This document shows positions 8,665 through 19,118 of a stretch of 64,000 nt of DNA, piece by piece. Under the pieces are notes generated by a model. It saw only the letters and a program-made list of their open reading frames with translations, was not told the origin of the DNA and ran no database searches. Position numbers and translations under genes: made by a program. This DNA is from Lachnospiraceae bacterium GAM79. Lineage in GTDB: Bacteria; Bacillota; Clostridia; Lachnospirales; Lachnospiraceae. The first letter of the stretch is position 1. Each line of letters opens with the position of its first letter. Location of the stretch: NCBI GenBank assembly GCA_020735665.1, contig CP085928.1, positions 882,001-946,000 of the forward strand. The letters are read 5' to 3'.

Positions 8665-9728
8665 TGTAGGATTACAATACATGTGTTACAACTGAATATA
8701 AAAAAAGCAGAGATGCTTCTTTTGTGTTATATTTTAGTCACCACAACAAAAAAACAAAAAAGGAGTTCTCTGCTATGGCTACTATAACACAAGATATGCG
8801 GTATCGTCTATCCTTAATCAAATACGCTGAAAGGTTTGGTGTCACCAAAGCTGCTATCAAATATAAAACCAACCGTCAATACATTTATCGTTGGAAACGA
8901 CGTTATGATGGTTCTATTGAGTCCCTTCGTGACCGCTCTCGCAGACCCCATCATCATCCAAACCAACATACCCCTGAAGAGATCAAGCTGATCTTTGATA
9001 TGCGCAGACGCAATCCCAATGCCGGTCTTGTTGTCTTTTGGGTTAAACTCAAGCAGCGTGGTTACTCCCGTTCCATCCCTGGACTATACAGATTTCTCCG
9101 TAAGCAGGGAATTATGGCAGTTCATCCGCCAAATCCTAAATATATTCCAAAGCCTTACGAACAGATGGATTATCCGGGACAACGCATACAGGTTGATGTA
9201 AAATTTGTTCCTTCTGCATGCCTCAAAAACCCCAAGGTCATCGGCAAACAATTCTTTCAGTATACTGCCATTGACGAGTATTCCAGATGGCGTTTCGTAG
9301 AGGCTTTTGAAGAACACAACACGTATTCTTCTGCTATGTTTATAGAGCATCTGGTGAAAGCCTTTCCGTTACCCATTCAATGTATCCAAACTGATAATGG
9401 AGCAGAATTTACAAATCGTTTTACCACTCACCGTGATAAACCCACACTATTTCAGGTGCATCTGAAGCAGCATGGGATTCGCCATAAAGTTATACGACCC
9501 TTTACACCACGACATAACGGGAAAGTTGAAAGAAGCCACCGAAAGGATAATGAGCGTTTTTATGCAACTCATACTTTTTATTCTTTTGAGGACTTTGCCA
9601 AACAGTTGAAAGTGTATAATCGCAGGGATTATAACAACTTTCCTATGCGTCCATTAGGATGGAAATCTCCAAATCAGGTACTAAAGGATTATCTGGCATC
9701 TGTGTAACATATGTTTGACAAACCTACA
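8665..9728 (+). mobile_element. Complete IS481-like insertion sequence, 1064 bp
   Basis: Terminal inverted repeats can be read directly: the left end TGTAGGATTACAATACATGT pairs imperfectly with the reverse complement of the right end (TGTAGGTTTGTCAAACATAT), both continuing GTTACA. One transposase gene fills the element. Identical 25-bp direct repeats abut both ends, so the copy is intact and probably recent. It landed between the tRNA-Thr promoter and glnS without breaking a gene. Confidence 0.85.
8775..9707 (+). CDS. IS481-type DDE transposase
   Basis: A 310-residue transposase. Residues 1-60 form a helix-turn-helix region (RYRLSLIKYAERFGVTKAA ... RQYIYRWKRRYDG), followed by a basic linker (LRDRSRRPHHHP) and the integrase core. 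Candidate catalytic acids are D141 (QVDVKF), D207 (QTDNGAEF) and E252 (KVERSHRKDNERFY). AAGGAG lies 9 bases before the ATG at 8775; the upstream in-frame ATG at 8724 has no ribosome binding site. The frame is intact, so the element may still be active. Assignment to IS481 rather than a close IS3-like group rests on organisation and single-ORF structure. Confidence 0.85.
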   Translation: MATITQDMRYRLSLIKYAERFGVTKAAIKYKTNRQYIYRWKRRYDGSIESLRDRSRRPHHHPNQHTPEEIKLIFDMRRRNPNAGLVVFWVKLKQRGYSRSIPGLYRFLRKQGIMAVHPPNPKYIPKPYEQMDYPGQRIQVDVKFVPSACLKNPKVIGKQFFQYTAIDEYSRWRFVEAFEEHNTYSSAMFIEHLVKAFPLPIQCIQTDNGAEFTNRFTTHRDKPTLFQVHLKQHGIRHKVIRPFTPRHNGKVERSHRKDNERFYATHTFYSFEDFAKQLKVYNRRDYNNFPMRPLGWKSPNQVLKDYLASV

Positions 9729-9753
9729 AGATTTGCTGAAAGTTATTGAAAAT
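9729..9753 (+). repeat. Right 25-bp direct repeat flanking the IS element
   Basis: Exact copy of 8640-8664, directly after the CCTACA right terminus of the IS. The following base (T) also matches the inner edge of the left end, so the match reads as 26 bp. Confidence 0.75.
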
Positions 9754-9853
9754 TACTGAGTTTTGCTGAGTTTTAGAATTTGCAGTTGAGGCTTTATGTA
9801 AAATGTGATAGACTTAAAAAAGTCATGCTAATTATATGAAGGAGGCATTAATG

Positions 9854-11518
9854 ATGGCAGAAGAATCAATCGGGAAAAATTTTATTGAACAGATTATTGA
9901 TAAAGATATAGCGGAGGGCAAGGTAACGAAGGTAGTCACAAGATTTCCTCCGGAACCGAATGGATATTTGCATATAGGACATGCCAAATCCATATTATTG
10001 AACTATGGTCTTGCACAGGAATATGGCGGACAGTTTAATCTGAGATTTGACGATACAAATCCAACAAAGGAAAAGACAGAATTTGTAGAATCCATATTAG
10101 ATGATGTAAGATGGCTGGGTGCCGATTTCGGAGACAGAGTATTCTTTGCATCCAATTATTTTGACCAGATGTATGAAGCAGCAGTCAAATTGATCAAGAA
10201 AGGCAAGGCATTTGTATGTGATCTGACAGCAGATGAGATCCGCGAATACAGAGGAACTCTGACAGAGCCGGGTAAAAACAGCCCATACAGAGACAGAAGT
10301 ATTGAAGAAAATCTTGCATTATTTGAAGCAATGAAGAACGGAGAGTTCCCGGATGGAAGCAAGGTGCTTCGTGCAAAGATCGATATGGCTTCACCGAATA
10401 TTAATATGCGCGATCCTGTTATCTATCGTGTTGCCCGTATGACACATCATAATACAGGGGATAAGTGGTGTATTTATCCAATGTATGATTTTGCTCATCC
10501 GATTGAGGATGCGATTGAAGGTGTAACGCATTCTATCTGTACACTGGAATTTGAGGATCACAGACCTTTATATGATTGGGTAGTACGGGAACTGGAATAT
10601 GAGAATCCACCAAAGCAGATCGAATTTGCAAAGTTATATCTGACAAATGTAGTTACAGGTAAGAGATATATTAAGAAGCTGGTAGAGGATGGTATCGTAG
10701 ATGGCTGGGATGATCCAAGACTTGTATCGATCGCAGCACTCAGAAGACGAGGATTTACTGCTTCTTCTATTAAGAAGTTTATGGAGTTGGTTGGTATCTC
10801 AAAGAGCCAGAGCTCTGTTGATTATGCGATGCTTGAGTATTGTCTGCGTGATGATCTGAAGCTTACAGCAAACCGTTATATGGCAGTCCTGAATCCGATC
10901 AAGCTGGTGATCGATAATTATCCGGAGGATCAGGTAGAATATCTGCCGGTTGAAAATAATCAGGAAAATGAGGAAGCAGGCTCCAGAGAAGTTGCATTCA
11001 GCAAATATCTCTATATTGAAAGAGATGATTTCATGGAAGAACCGCCTAAGAAATATTTCCGTCTGTTCCCTGGCAATGAGGTACGTCTGAAGAATGCATA
11101 TTTTGTAACCTGTACAGGATATGAGAAGGATGAAGATGGAAATGTAACAGTTGTTCACTGTACTTATGATCCTGCAACCAAGAGTGGTTCAGGATTCGAA
11201 GGAAGAAAGGTAAAAGGAACGATACATTGGGTATCAGCAGAAAGTGCAATTGATGCTGAGGTTCGTTTATATGAGAATATCGTGGATGAAGAAAAAGGTA
11301 AGTTGAATGAGGATGGTACTTTGAATCTGAACCCAAATTCATTGACCGTATTACAGGGATGTAAGCTCGAGAAAGCATTTGAAGATGCAAAACCTGGTGA
11401 AGCATTCCAGTTCCTTCGTAATGGATTTTTCTGTGTAGATTCCAAAGACTCTACTAAGGAGCATCCTGTATATAACCGTATTGTTTCATTAAAGAGTTCC
11501 TATAAGCCGGGAAAATAA
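9854..11518 (+). CDS. glnS: Glutaminyl-tRNA synthetase
   Basis: A 554-residue class I GlnRS that charges tRNA-Gln directly. Visible: [17 protein letters not shown] (HIGH motif, about residue 40), [10 protein letters not shown], and the GlnRS-specific [20 protein letters not shown], followed by the C-terminal anticodon-binding beta barrels. The loop corresponding to MSKR of E. coli GlnRS reads [10 protein letters not shown] (about 266-275), an altered KMSKS loop. Of three in-frame ATGs (9836, 9851, 9854), AAGGAGG at 9839-9845 favours 9854 (or 9851). A weak promoter (TTGAGG-17-TAGACT) lies upstream, between the IS copy and the gene. Confidence 0.93.
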   Translation: MAEESIGKNFIEQIIDKDIAEGKVTKVVTRFPPEPNGYLHIGHAKSILLNYGLAQEYGGQFNLRFDDTNPTKEKTEFVESILDDVRWLGADFGDRVFFASNYFDQMYEAAVKLIKKGKAFVCDLTADEIREYRGTLTEPGKNSPYRDRSIEENLALFEAMKNGEFPDGSKVLRAKIDMASPNINMRDPVIYRVARMTHHNTGDKWCIYPMYDFAHPIEDAIEGVTHSICTLEFEDHRPLYDWVVRELEYENPPKQIEFAKLYLTNVVTGKRYIKKLVEDGIVDGWDDPRLVSIAALRRRGFTASSIKKFMELVGISKSQSSVDYAMLEYCLRDDLKLTANRYMAVLNPIKLVIDNYPEDQVEYLPVENNQENEEAGSREVAFSKYLYIERDDFMEEPPKKYFRLFPGNEVRLKNAYFVTCTGYEKDEDGNVTVVHCTYDPATKSGSGFEGRKVKGTIHWVSAESAIDAEVRLYENIVDEEKGKLNEDGTLNLNPNSLTVLQGCKLEKAFEDAKPGEAFQFLRNGFFCVDSKDSTKEHPVYNRIVSLKSSYKPGK

Positions 11519-11537
11519 TATTTAGCCTATTAAAAGT

Positions 11538-12152
11538 ATGAAAAATGATATATCAGAATTAGAAAACAGAAAATTATATATCCTGATCTCCAAGACACAC
11601 ACAGTTCCTGCAAGAATCATCAAATTCTGGACAAAAGAGCCATATGCACATGCATCCATTGCATTGGATCTGGAGCTTCGGGAGATGTACAGCTTCGCCA
11701 GAAAGGGAATCTATAATCCGTTCAACTGTGGATTCATTATAGAAGATATTGATACCGGAATATTTGGCAGAGATGTTGAAACAAGCTGTGTTGTTCTGGA
11801 ACTGACCGTGACAGATAAGCAGTACAGACATGTACTGCAGGAGCTTGCGGCATTTAAAGCAAATGCTGATCTCTATCGGTATAATTTTTGGGGACTTTAT
11901 GGTGTTATACGAAATAAGGCGATTGAGAGGAAATATAATTATTTCTGTTCCCAGTTCGTGGCAAGTGTGTTAGAATGTTCTGGTATACATATTCTCGATA
12001 AACAACCGGGGCTTGTAAGGCCGGATGATTTTCGGAAGAGCAGTAATGTTAAGGTGATTTACAAAGGCCTGCTCAGAAGATATCGTGAATACCTGTGGAC
12101 ACATGATCTGGCACAGGCATTTGGCGGTCATGTAACCAAACAGGCAATGTAA
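11538..12152 (+). CDS. Permuted papain-like (YiiX/NlpC-P60 type) cysteine peptidase or amidase
   Basis: A 204-residue protein resembling the YaeF/YiiX group of permuted papain-fold enzymes. Evidence is an early histidine motif (EPYAHASIALD, His near residue 36) and a later cysteine in YNYFCSQFVASVL (about residue 136), the permuted order of catalytic residues. No signal peptide or membrane segment is evident, so it probably acts in the cytoplasm. The gene starts 19 bases after glnS, without a strong ribosome binding site, and is probably co-transcribed with it. The substrate (peptide, lipid or modified protein) is unknown. Confidence 0.65.
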   Translation: MKNDISELENRKLYILISKTHTVPARIIKFWTKEPYAHASIALDLELREMYSFARKGIYNPFNCGFIIEDIDTGIFGRDVETSCVVLELTVTDKQYRHVLQELAAFKANADLYRYNFWGLYGVIRNKAIERKYNYFCSQFVASVLECSGIHILDKQPGLVRPDDFRKSSNVKVIYKGLLRRYREYLWTHDLAQAFGGHVTKQAM

Positions 12153-12190
12153 AAAAAGTGACAATATTGCTGTGAATTTTATACTATATA

Positions 12191-12352
12191 AAAAATACTG
12201 TGTACATTACACTCACTATTATGAAGCAAACCTGCCCGAACGCCAGTCCTTAGTGAGCCATATAATACGGCGAACTTAGTACTGCTGCGTTGAGGGTAGA
12301 GCGAAAGCGTTTTGCGGAATAATATGTGAAGTGCAATGTACACAGTATTTTT
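12191..12352. repeat. 162-bp palindromic repeat element (second family member)
   Basis: Perfect 18-bp terminal inverted repeats AAAAATACTGTGTACATT / AATGTACACAGTATTTTT, with further pairing inside. On the minus strand its core reads CCGCAAAACGCTTTCGCTCT, then AGCAGTACTAAGTTC and AGGTTTGCTTCAT, clearly related to the core of 2294-2481. It lies between convergent genes, where it could act as a bidirectional terminator. Confidence 0.75.
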
Positions 12353-12393
12353 GTGTGTATCCTATGTTTATCAGGCAGTAATATTGTCGCTTT

Positions 12394-13113
12394 TTATTCT
12401 ACAAATGTATGATTAGCCTTGATTATGCCGCGAGGTAGGGCATCCTTTGAGTTCTTCCATGGTTCATTCTTGAATCGATAGTCGAATTTATCGATGAACC
12501 ATCCGATATCTCCGTTGACACGTTCCATGTTTTCAAAATATAAGTGATTCAAAGCTTCTATGAATTCTTCACATTGGTTTTTGGACAGCTTTGTGACAGA
12601 GGTATCGTAGAGGATACCGTAGTGGTAAGTACAGAAGCCCTTGCTGCTTTTGAAGGTATCCTTGAATTCAGGATCTTTTTTCCACATATGAAAGATCGTA
12701 TCGACATAGCGGTCAAAGGTACGATTCATACGGTCACAGATAAAGCAGGAGCTTTCCAGTTCTTTGATATATGCACCGACACCGGAAAAATTTGACTGCT
12801 TGGAAAAAAGTCCTGGTTTTGCAGGAGTTCCTTTTTCTGATAAAGCTTTCAGATCCCGGATCGTTTTATCAGTGTGTGTCTTTAACATCAGGGCAAGTCC
12901 CAGACGATTCTTTTCTTTATATAACATGCCGATGTGATGGGAGCAGAAGCCCATTTTATCTGTCATAGCACGATTATCGTCTTCCATATAGCTTGGTCCC
13001 ATCGTATATTCGATGGCATGTTCCTCCAGCGTTTTCTGCATCTGACAGAGAGGACATTCACAGTCTGCATGAAAGGCATCGTTGACAGGTATTGTGTATA
13101 ATTGTTCAGCCAT
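12394..13113 (-). CDS. DUF6062 family protein
   Basis: A 239-residue protein with repeated cysteine motifs: ADCECPLCQM near the start, GFCSHHIGMLY, SCFICDRM in the middle, and GFCTYHYGILY. The two CxxC plus FCxxH modules look like an internal duplication and suggest metal binding. This pattern matches DUF6062 proteins common in Clostridia; their function is unknown. The upstream ATG at 13125 overlaps the GGAG that fits the ATG at 13113, so I chose 13113. It is one of few minus-strand genes here, convergent with the peptidase gene and divergent from groES. Confidence 0.75.
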   Translation of the reverse strand: MAEQLYTIPVNDAFHADCECPLCQMQKTLEEHAIEYTMGPSYMEDDNRAMTDKMGFCSHHIGMLYKEKNRLGLALMLKTHTDKTIRDLKALSEKGTPAKPGLFSKQSNFSGVGAYIKELESSCFICDRMNRTFDRYVDTIFHMWKKDPEFKDTFKSSKGFCTYHYGILYDTSVTKLSKNQCEEFIEALNHLYFENMERVNGDIGWFIDKFDYRFKNEPWKNSKDALPRGIIKANHTFVE

Positions 13114-13333
13114 AGTATTCTCCATTTCTATATATCATTTGGATAGCAGCCTTTGAACAGGCGTTATCCTGTATCATGTCAGAAATCATCGGTTTGATTC
13201 CTGTATTAGAAGCATATCATGCAACACCTGAATTTACAAATCAAAATCGCCGGTTTTCGTTCTGAATTCAGGGTATATTTCATATAATGTAAGAGACCTT
13301 GTCCATTTAATATATTTTTTATCATTTTAGGGG

Positions 13334-13361
13334 TTGATTTTTTCCACAAAATGAATACAAT
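13334..13361 (+). promoter_or_regulatory. groESL promoter
   Basis: TTGATT, 16-bp spacer, TACAAT. The CIRCE operator starts 10 bp downstream, so repressor binding would overlap the transcription start. Confidence 0.6.
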
Positions 13362-13371
13362 AATAATTGTG

Positions 13372-13398
13372 TTAGCACTCGAGAGATATGAGTGCTAG
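13372..13398 (+). promoter_or_regulatory. CIRCE operator (HrcA binding site)
   Basis: TTAGCACTC, nine bases, GAGTGCTAG: one mismatch from the CIRCE consensus TTAGCACTC-N9-GAGTGCTAA. HrcA binding here represses groESL until heat stress. hrcA itself is not in the window. Confidence 0.95.
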
Positions 13399-13460
13399 GA
13401 ACTGCCGGAGTACATAAGGCAGATAAGAACGGATTTAATATGTTAGGAGGAATATATATT

Positions 13461-13748
13461 ATGAAATTAGTACCATTAGGAGACAGAGTTGTATTAAAAC
13501 AGTCCGTAGCAGAAGAGACAACAAAATCAGGTATTGTATTACCGGGACAGGCAAAAGAGAAGCCACAGTATGCAGATGTTGTAGAAGTTGGTCCCGGAGC
13601 TGTTGTCGATGGCGTTAAGGTTCCTATGGAAGTAAAGGCAGGAGACAGAGTTATTTATTCTAAATACGCAGGAACAGAAGTTAAGCTCGGTGATGATGAA
13701 TATATCATCGTAAAACAGAGTGACATTCTTGCAGTTGTAAGCGAATAA
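13461..13748 (+). CDS. groES: Co-chaperonin GroES
   Basis: The 95-residue GroES caps the GroEL chamber during ATP-driven protein folding. It starts MKLVPLGDRVVLKQ, has the mobile loop ETTKSGIVLPGQAKEKPQ, and ends KQSDILAVV. TAGGAGG lies 10 bases before the ATG at 13461; an earlier in-frame ATG at 13392 sits within the CIRCE site and is not used. It is the first gene of the groES-groEL operon. Confidence 0.97.
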   Translation: MKLVPLGDRVVLKQSVAEETTKSGIVLPGQAKEKPQYADVVEVGPGAVVDGVKVPMEVKAGDRVIYSKYAGTEVKLGDDEYIIVKQSDILAVVSE

Positions 13749-13777
13749 TCAGATAGCAGAAAAACAGTTGGAGGTAG

Positions 13778-15415
<1,638 letters not shown>

Positions 15416-15454
15416 AAATAAAATATCACTCATAAAGTTCAAATAGAGAATAAA

Positions 15455-15520
15455 AAGGAAGATAGTATTGTTTATTATCGTGTAAGATACATGATAGTGA
15501 CAGGCTATCTTTCTTTTTTT
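15455..15520 (+). terminator. Terminator of groESL
   Basis: Outer stem AAGGAAGATAG / CTATCTTTCTT with an inner stem around TATCGTGTA / TACATGATA, then a run of seven T. The rest of the 315-bp gap to 15731 shows nothing certain. Confidence 0.75.
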
Positions 15521-15730
15521 ATACACGCATAGACCATATTTCCAGACCTAGTGAAACATTTCATGCCGTTTTTCAGACATTTCGTGCATAGAATCCGGTA
15601 AGGAGAAATGATTATGGTACAATACCAGAAAATAACTTATTTGGAACAACATAATGAGATATGCAGATATAATTATACTATATGTTGTATTATGTGTTGT
15701 ATTCAGATGAATGAAAGGGGATAAGAAAAT

Positions 15731-17713
15731 ATGGTAAGACGACTAAAAGAAAACAAAGTTACAGGCATCCTGACGGCCTTGCTGGTTGGCATTGTTATGT
15801 TTGTTGGCATGGGAACAATGAAAGTAAATGCAACAGAATACAGGTCAGAAACGATTGATCCTACGACTCTACAGGTAGGGGATACGGTTTATGTAGGAGC
15901 TGAGTTATCTCCAGACAAACAGATAGTAGTTTGCAAGCAATGTCATATGATCTGGATAACATACGGTGGCTCTTCGCAATATGGAATTGGAGACAGAATC
16001 AATTCTATTGTAATGAGATCAGATGCACACAAAGATCATGCCGGTTATGTTGGATATAGTGAGTTTAATTTTTACTTCACAGGAGAATATTTACCTAGTA
16101 ATACTCCATATACAGTTATGGGAAATTCAAATCTTGGATATACGATTAAATATAATACAAATGGTGGTAGTGCAATAGCAGATGCTGTTAAACAGACACA
16201 TATACCGAGTATATTTCCAACGACGACCAGAATAGGATATATGTTAGAGGGCTGGTACACAGATGAGGAATGTACACAGGCAGCTCAGCGAGAACTTTCA
16301 ATATTTGAAGATATAACATTATATGCAAAATGGATAGAAATAGGTGCACATGAGCATACATTTTCTGATAATTGGAGTAGTAATGCTTATGGACACTGGC
16401 ATGCGGCAACCTGTGAACACAGTAATTTGGAGGAAAATTATCAGAAACATTCATATGGAACCACAGGTGAAGACAGATATACATGCTTAATCTGTAAGTA
16501 CGTAGATGCAGACAAGAAAGCTGCGGCTGAGGTTGTAGATGCATCAAAGATAGTATTAAAAGCAGATGAAGTGCAGGTTGGGGACAAGATTTATTTTGGT
16601 AATCAGCTATCACCTAATAAATGGATCACTGTATGTAAGAAGTGTCATATGATCTGGATCACATCTGCTGATTCTGATCCGGATGATATAAGCGTTGGAA
16701 TCGGTGTTGGAAGCCAGAAGTGTTACGAAGTTGAGCAGACGGATGAACATAAAGACCATAAAGATGATGTTGGATATGCAGATTTTAATTGGTATACAAC
16801 AAATTCAAACAGTCCATTAGAGAGAAATGTTCCATATACAGTTATCGAGAATGATAACCTTGGATATAAGATTACATATAACACAAATGGCGGAAGTGAA
16901 GTAACTGAAGCCGTACATCAGAAGAAGCTCCCGGATGTGCTTCCAACAACAAGTAAAGCTGAATATGAATTTGCAGGCTGGTACACAGACGAGGCACTCA
17001 CAAAGGCGGCTGTGCCGGGCAAAGCTTTAACAGGAAATACAATTCTTTATGCAAAGTGGACAGTGAAGCAGTCTACGCCATCAGATCCAGAGCCTTCAAA
17101 GCCAGTAGTAAAAGCAAAACGGACAAAAGTAAATGATCAGGCATTAAGCTCCAAGTTCAGTATCACTACAGGAAAGACGATAAAAGTAACGTGGGGTAAG
17201 GTTGCAAAAGCAGATGGATATGATGTATATATGGCATATTGTAAGAAGGGAAAATACACCGTTGTTAAGTCTGTAAAAGCTGCAAAGACCTTATCTGTGA
17301 CGATCAATAAGCTGAACAAGAAGGCTGTAAATCAGAAAGATAATGTAAAATGTTATGTAGTTGCATATAAGAAGGTTGACGGCAAGAAAGTGACCATTGG
17401 AAAATCCATTACAGGTCATGCGGTTGGCAAGAAGAATACGACTGTAACAGATGTCAAGAAGATTCAGATAAAGAAATCTGCTTACAGCCTGAAAAAGGGA
17501 AAAACAGCTAAGATAAAAGCAACTATTGTTAAAAAGAATAATAAACTTCCACTTTTTGGTCATACAGCAAAATTCAGATATGACACATCAAATAAAAAGG
17601 TAGCAACTGTATCCAAAGATGGCAAGATCACAGCAAAAGGAAAAGGCACCTGTTATGTATATATCTATGCAGTAAATGGATGCGCTAAGAAAGTAAAGGT
17701 AACAGTTAAATAA
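15731..17713 (+). CDS. Secreted repeat protein with two InlB-type B-repeats and Ig/FnIII-like C-terminus
   Basis: A 660-residue protein with a signal peptide (basic start, hydrophobic 10-27, cleavage probably near VNA-TEY). It contains two copies of a roughly 170-residue module (about 36-205 and 268-440). Each has a CxxCHMIWIT motif (CKQC, CKKC), a spacer, and a Listeria-Bacteroides B-repeat (KYNTNGGS ... GWYTDEE ... LYAKW). The first copy is followed by a His/Cys-rich insert. The Lys-rich C-terminus carries an FnIII-like region (WGKVAKADGYDVYMA) and a bacterial Ig-like (Big_2) end (SNKKVATVSKDGKITAKG). No sortase motif or membrane anchor is seen, so the protein is probably released or held by charge. 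Function unknown; adhesion is a guess. Confidence 0.75.
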   Translation: MVRRLKENKVTGILTALLVGIVMFVGMGTMKVNATEYRSETIDPTTLQVGDTVYVGAELSPDKQIVVCKQCHMIWITYGGSSQYGIGDRINSIVMRSDAHKDHAGYVGYSEFNFYFTGEYLPSNTPYTVMGNSNLGYTIKYNTNGGSAIADAVKQTHIPSIFPTTTRIGYMLEGWYTDEECTQAAQRELSIFEDITLYAKWIEIGAHEHTFSDNWSSNAYGHWHAATCEHSNLEENYQKHSYGTTGEDRYTCLICKYVDADKKAAAEVVDASKIVLKADEVQVGDKIYFGNQLSPNKWITVCKKCHMIWITSADSDPDDISVGIGVGSQKCYEVEQTDEHKDHKDDVGYADFNWYTTNSNSPLERNVPYTVIENDNLGYKITYNTNGGSEVTEAVHQKKLPDVLPTTSKAEYEFAGWYTDEALTKAAVPGKALTGNTILYAKWTVKQSTPSDPEPSKPVVKAKRTKVNDQALSSKFSITTGKTIKVTWGKVAKADGYDVYMAYCKKGKYTVVKSVKAAKTLSVTINKLNKKAVNQKDNVKCYVVAYKKVDGKKVTIGKSITGHAVGKKNTTVTDVKKIQIKKSAYSLKKGKTAKIKATIVKKNNKLPLFGHTAKFRYDTSNKKVATVSKDGKITAKGKGTCYVYIYAVNGCAKKVKVTVK

Positions 17714-17816
17714 AAGTAAATAGAAAGAAGTTATAAATTCGGCAGTGGCTTGGATGGACAGTAGTCTGAGACCACTGCTGATAAATGTTTCTGATAAATA
17801 TTTCTAAAATAAGATG

Positions 17817-17845
17817 TTGACACACATGGATACATTTGATAATAT
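17817..17845 (+). promoter_or_regulatory. Promoter of the Mn2+ riboswitch-antiporter unit
   Basis: TTGACA, 17-bp spacer, TAATAT. It lies 22 bp before the aptamer start and is the only strong promoter seen before the antiporter gene. Confidence 0.8.
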
Positions 17846-17866
17846 TTATCGAGTAACTTAATATTC

Positions 17867-18024
17867 CATGAGGGAGTAGTTAGCGCGAAAGTGTGATTTG
17901 TCAACATTCTGATTATAATAAGAGAGTATAATCTGGCAAATCTTAAATAATGAGACTCATGTATATCGATTAACAGCTTGTGTAATATACACCGGCGGAT
18001 AATTGATATACATGAGTCTTTTTT
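17867..18024 (+). promoter_or_regulatory. yybP-ykoY manganese riboswitch with terminator expression platform
   Basis: Conserved yybP-ykoY elements appear in order: GGGAGTAG after the P1 strand CATGAG (17867-17872), TGTCAACAT (about 17899), a paired arm GATTATA/TATAATC followed by TGGCAAAT, and GAGACTCATG closing P1 (CTCATG 17956-17961). The same CTCATG is part of a 14-bp terminator stem (17954-17967 with 18005-18018) followed by TTTTTT. P1 and the terminator therefore exclude each other. In the known family, Mn2+ stabilises the aptamer and turns the downstream gene on. It precedes a cation antiporter and a GDT1-type protein, both plausible Mn2+ exporters. Confidence 0.85.
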
Positions 18025-18101
18025 AATCTGTCGGACATACTTTATAGTAGCAGACAGTTCGGCTGACATCACTGGTATGGATAGAGAAAAAGGAGAACAA
18101 T

Positions 18102-19103
18102 ATGGAAAAATTCATTAACAATGCCCCGTTTGCTCTTGTAATTGTAATTCTTGTGATCGGTTTTGTACTGCTGATCAAAGGAGCGGATTTTTTTGTAGAG
18201 GGAAGCTCGAGTGTAGCAAAGAGACTGCATGTTCCATCTATAATTATTGGACTTACAATTGTTGCGATGGGAACATCACTTCCGGAAACAGCGGTCAGTG
18301 TATCAGCATCAATAGCAGGCAATAATGAACTTGCAGTTAGTAATGTAGTTGGTTCTAATATTTTTAATCTGATGGTTGTTATCGGAGTATGTGCAATATT
18401 AGCCACAGTAAATGTTGCAGGAGAAACGATAAAGAGAGATATTCCGCTTTCGCTTATATGTGCCGGACTCTTAATGCTTTTAGGAATAATCGGCCTTGGA
18501 GACAAAACAGGCATGACGTTGGGACATATGGATGGTGCTATATTTATTGGTTTATTTGCAGGATACATTTTTTACATGATCAGGATTGCATTAAAGGCCA
18601 ACAAAGAAGGAAAGAAAGTTGAGATTGAAGGTGGCTCGGATGAGGAAATTAAGCTTGTATCCGTTCCGGTCAGTATTCTGTTTATCGTTGGCGGAGCAAT
18701 AGCGATTGCAGTCGGAGGGGATGTGACCGTTGATGCGGCATCAAGAATTGCAAGTGATCTCGGAATGAGTCAGACACTGATCGGACTTACAATCGTTTCG
18801 ATAGGCACGTCACTCCCGGAGCTTGTGACCTCAATTGTTGCAGCCAGAAAGAATGAAGTTGATATGGCGCTTGGTAATGCGATCGGTTCAAATATATTTA
18901 ACATACTTATGGTACTTGGTATTGCATCAGTGATCAGTCCGATCAGTATAATCAGAGAGAATATTATTGATCTGTGTGTACTGGTTGCATTTACTGTGTG
19001 TGTATGGATATTTGCAGGGACAAAGAAGAAAATCGGAAGAATCGAAGGTTTGTGTATGGTTGCTCTCTATGCAGTATATGCAGTTTATATTGTAATAAGA
19101 TAA
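18102..19103 (+). CDS. CaCA-family cation/sodium antiporter (YrbG type)
   Basis: A 333-residue inner-membrane antiporter with about ten membrane segments. The two inverted alpha repeats are plain: GMGTSLPETAVSVSASIAGN ... VVGSNIFNLMVVIG (residues about 50-95) and IGTSLPELVTSIVAARKNE ... AIGSNIFNILMVLG (about 235-275). A charged cytoplasmic loop separates the halves. AAGGAG precedes the ATG. The family is usually annotated as Ca2+/Na+ exchange. Because this gene sits behind a Mn2+ riboswitch and before a GDT1-type gene, Mn2+ export is a reasonable alternative. Confidence 0.9.
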   Translation: MEKFINNAPFALVIVILVIGFVLLIKGADFFVEGSSSVAKRLHVPSIIIGLTIVAMGTSLPETAVSVSASIAGNNELAVSNVVGSNIFNLMVVIGVCAILATVNVAGETIKRDIPLSLICAGLLMLLGIIGLGDKTGMTLGHMDGAIFIGLFAGYIFYMIRIALKANKEGKKVEIEGGSDEEIKLVSVPVSILFIVGGAIAIAVGGDVTVDAASRIASDLGMSQTLIGLTIVSIGTSLPELVTSIVAARKNEVDMALGNAIGSNIFNILMVLGIASVISPISIIRENIIDLCVLVAFTVCVWIFAGTKKKIGRIEGLCMVALYAVYAVYIVIR

Positions 19104-19118
19104 ATGTGGGTATAGCAA

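Noticed and set aside
17741-17780. GCAGTGG / CCACTGC inverted repeat after the secreted protein gene
   Set aside because: The stem is short, the loop is long and no T-run follows, so it is not a convincing terminator.
18023-18568. Long minus-strand open frame (181 codons) opposite the antiporter gene
   Set aside because: It is the complement of a well-supported membrane protein gene and has low-complexity content typical of such shadows.
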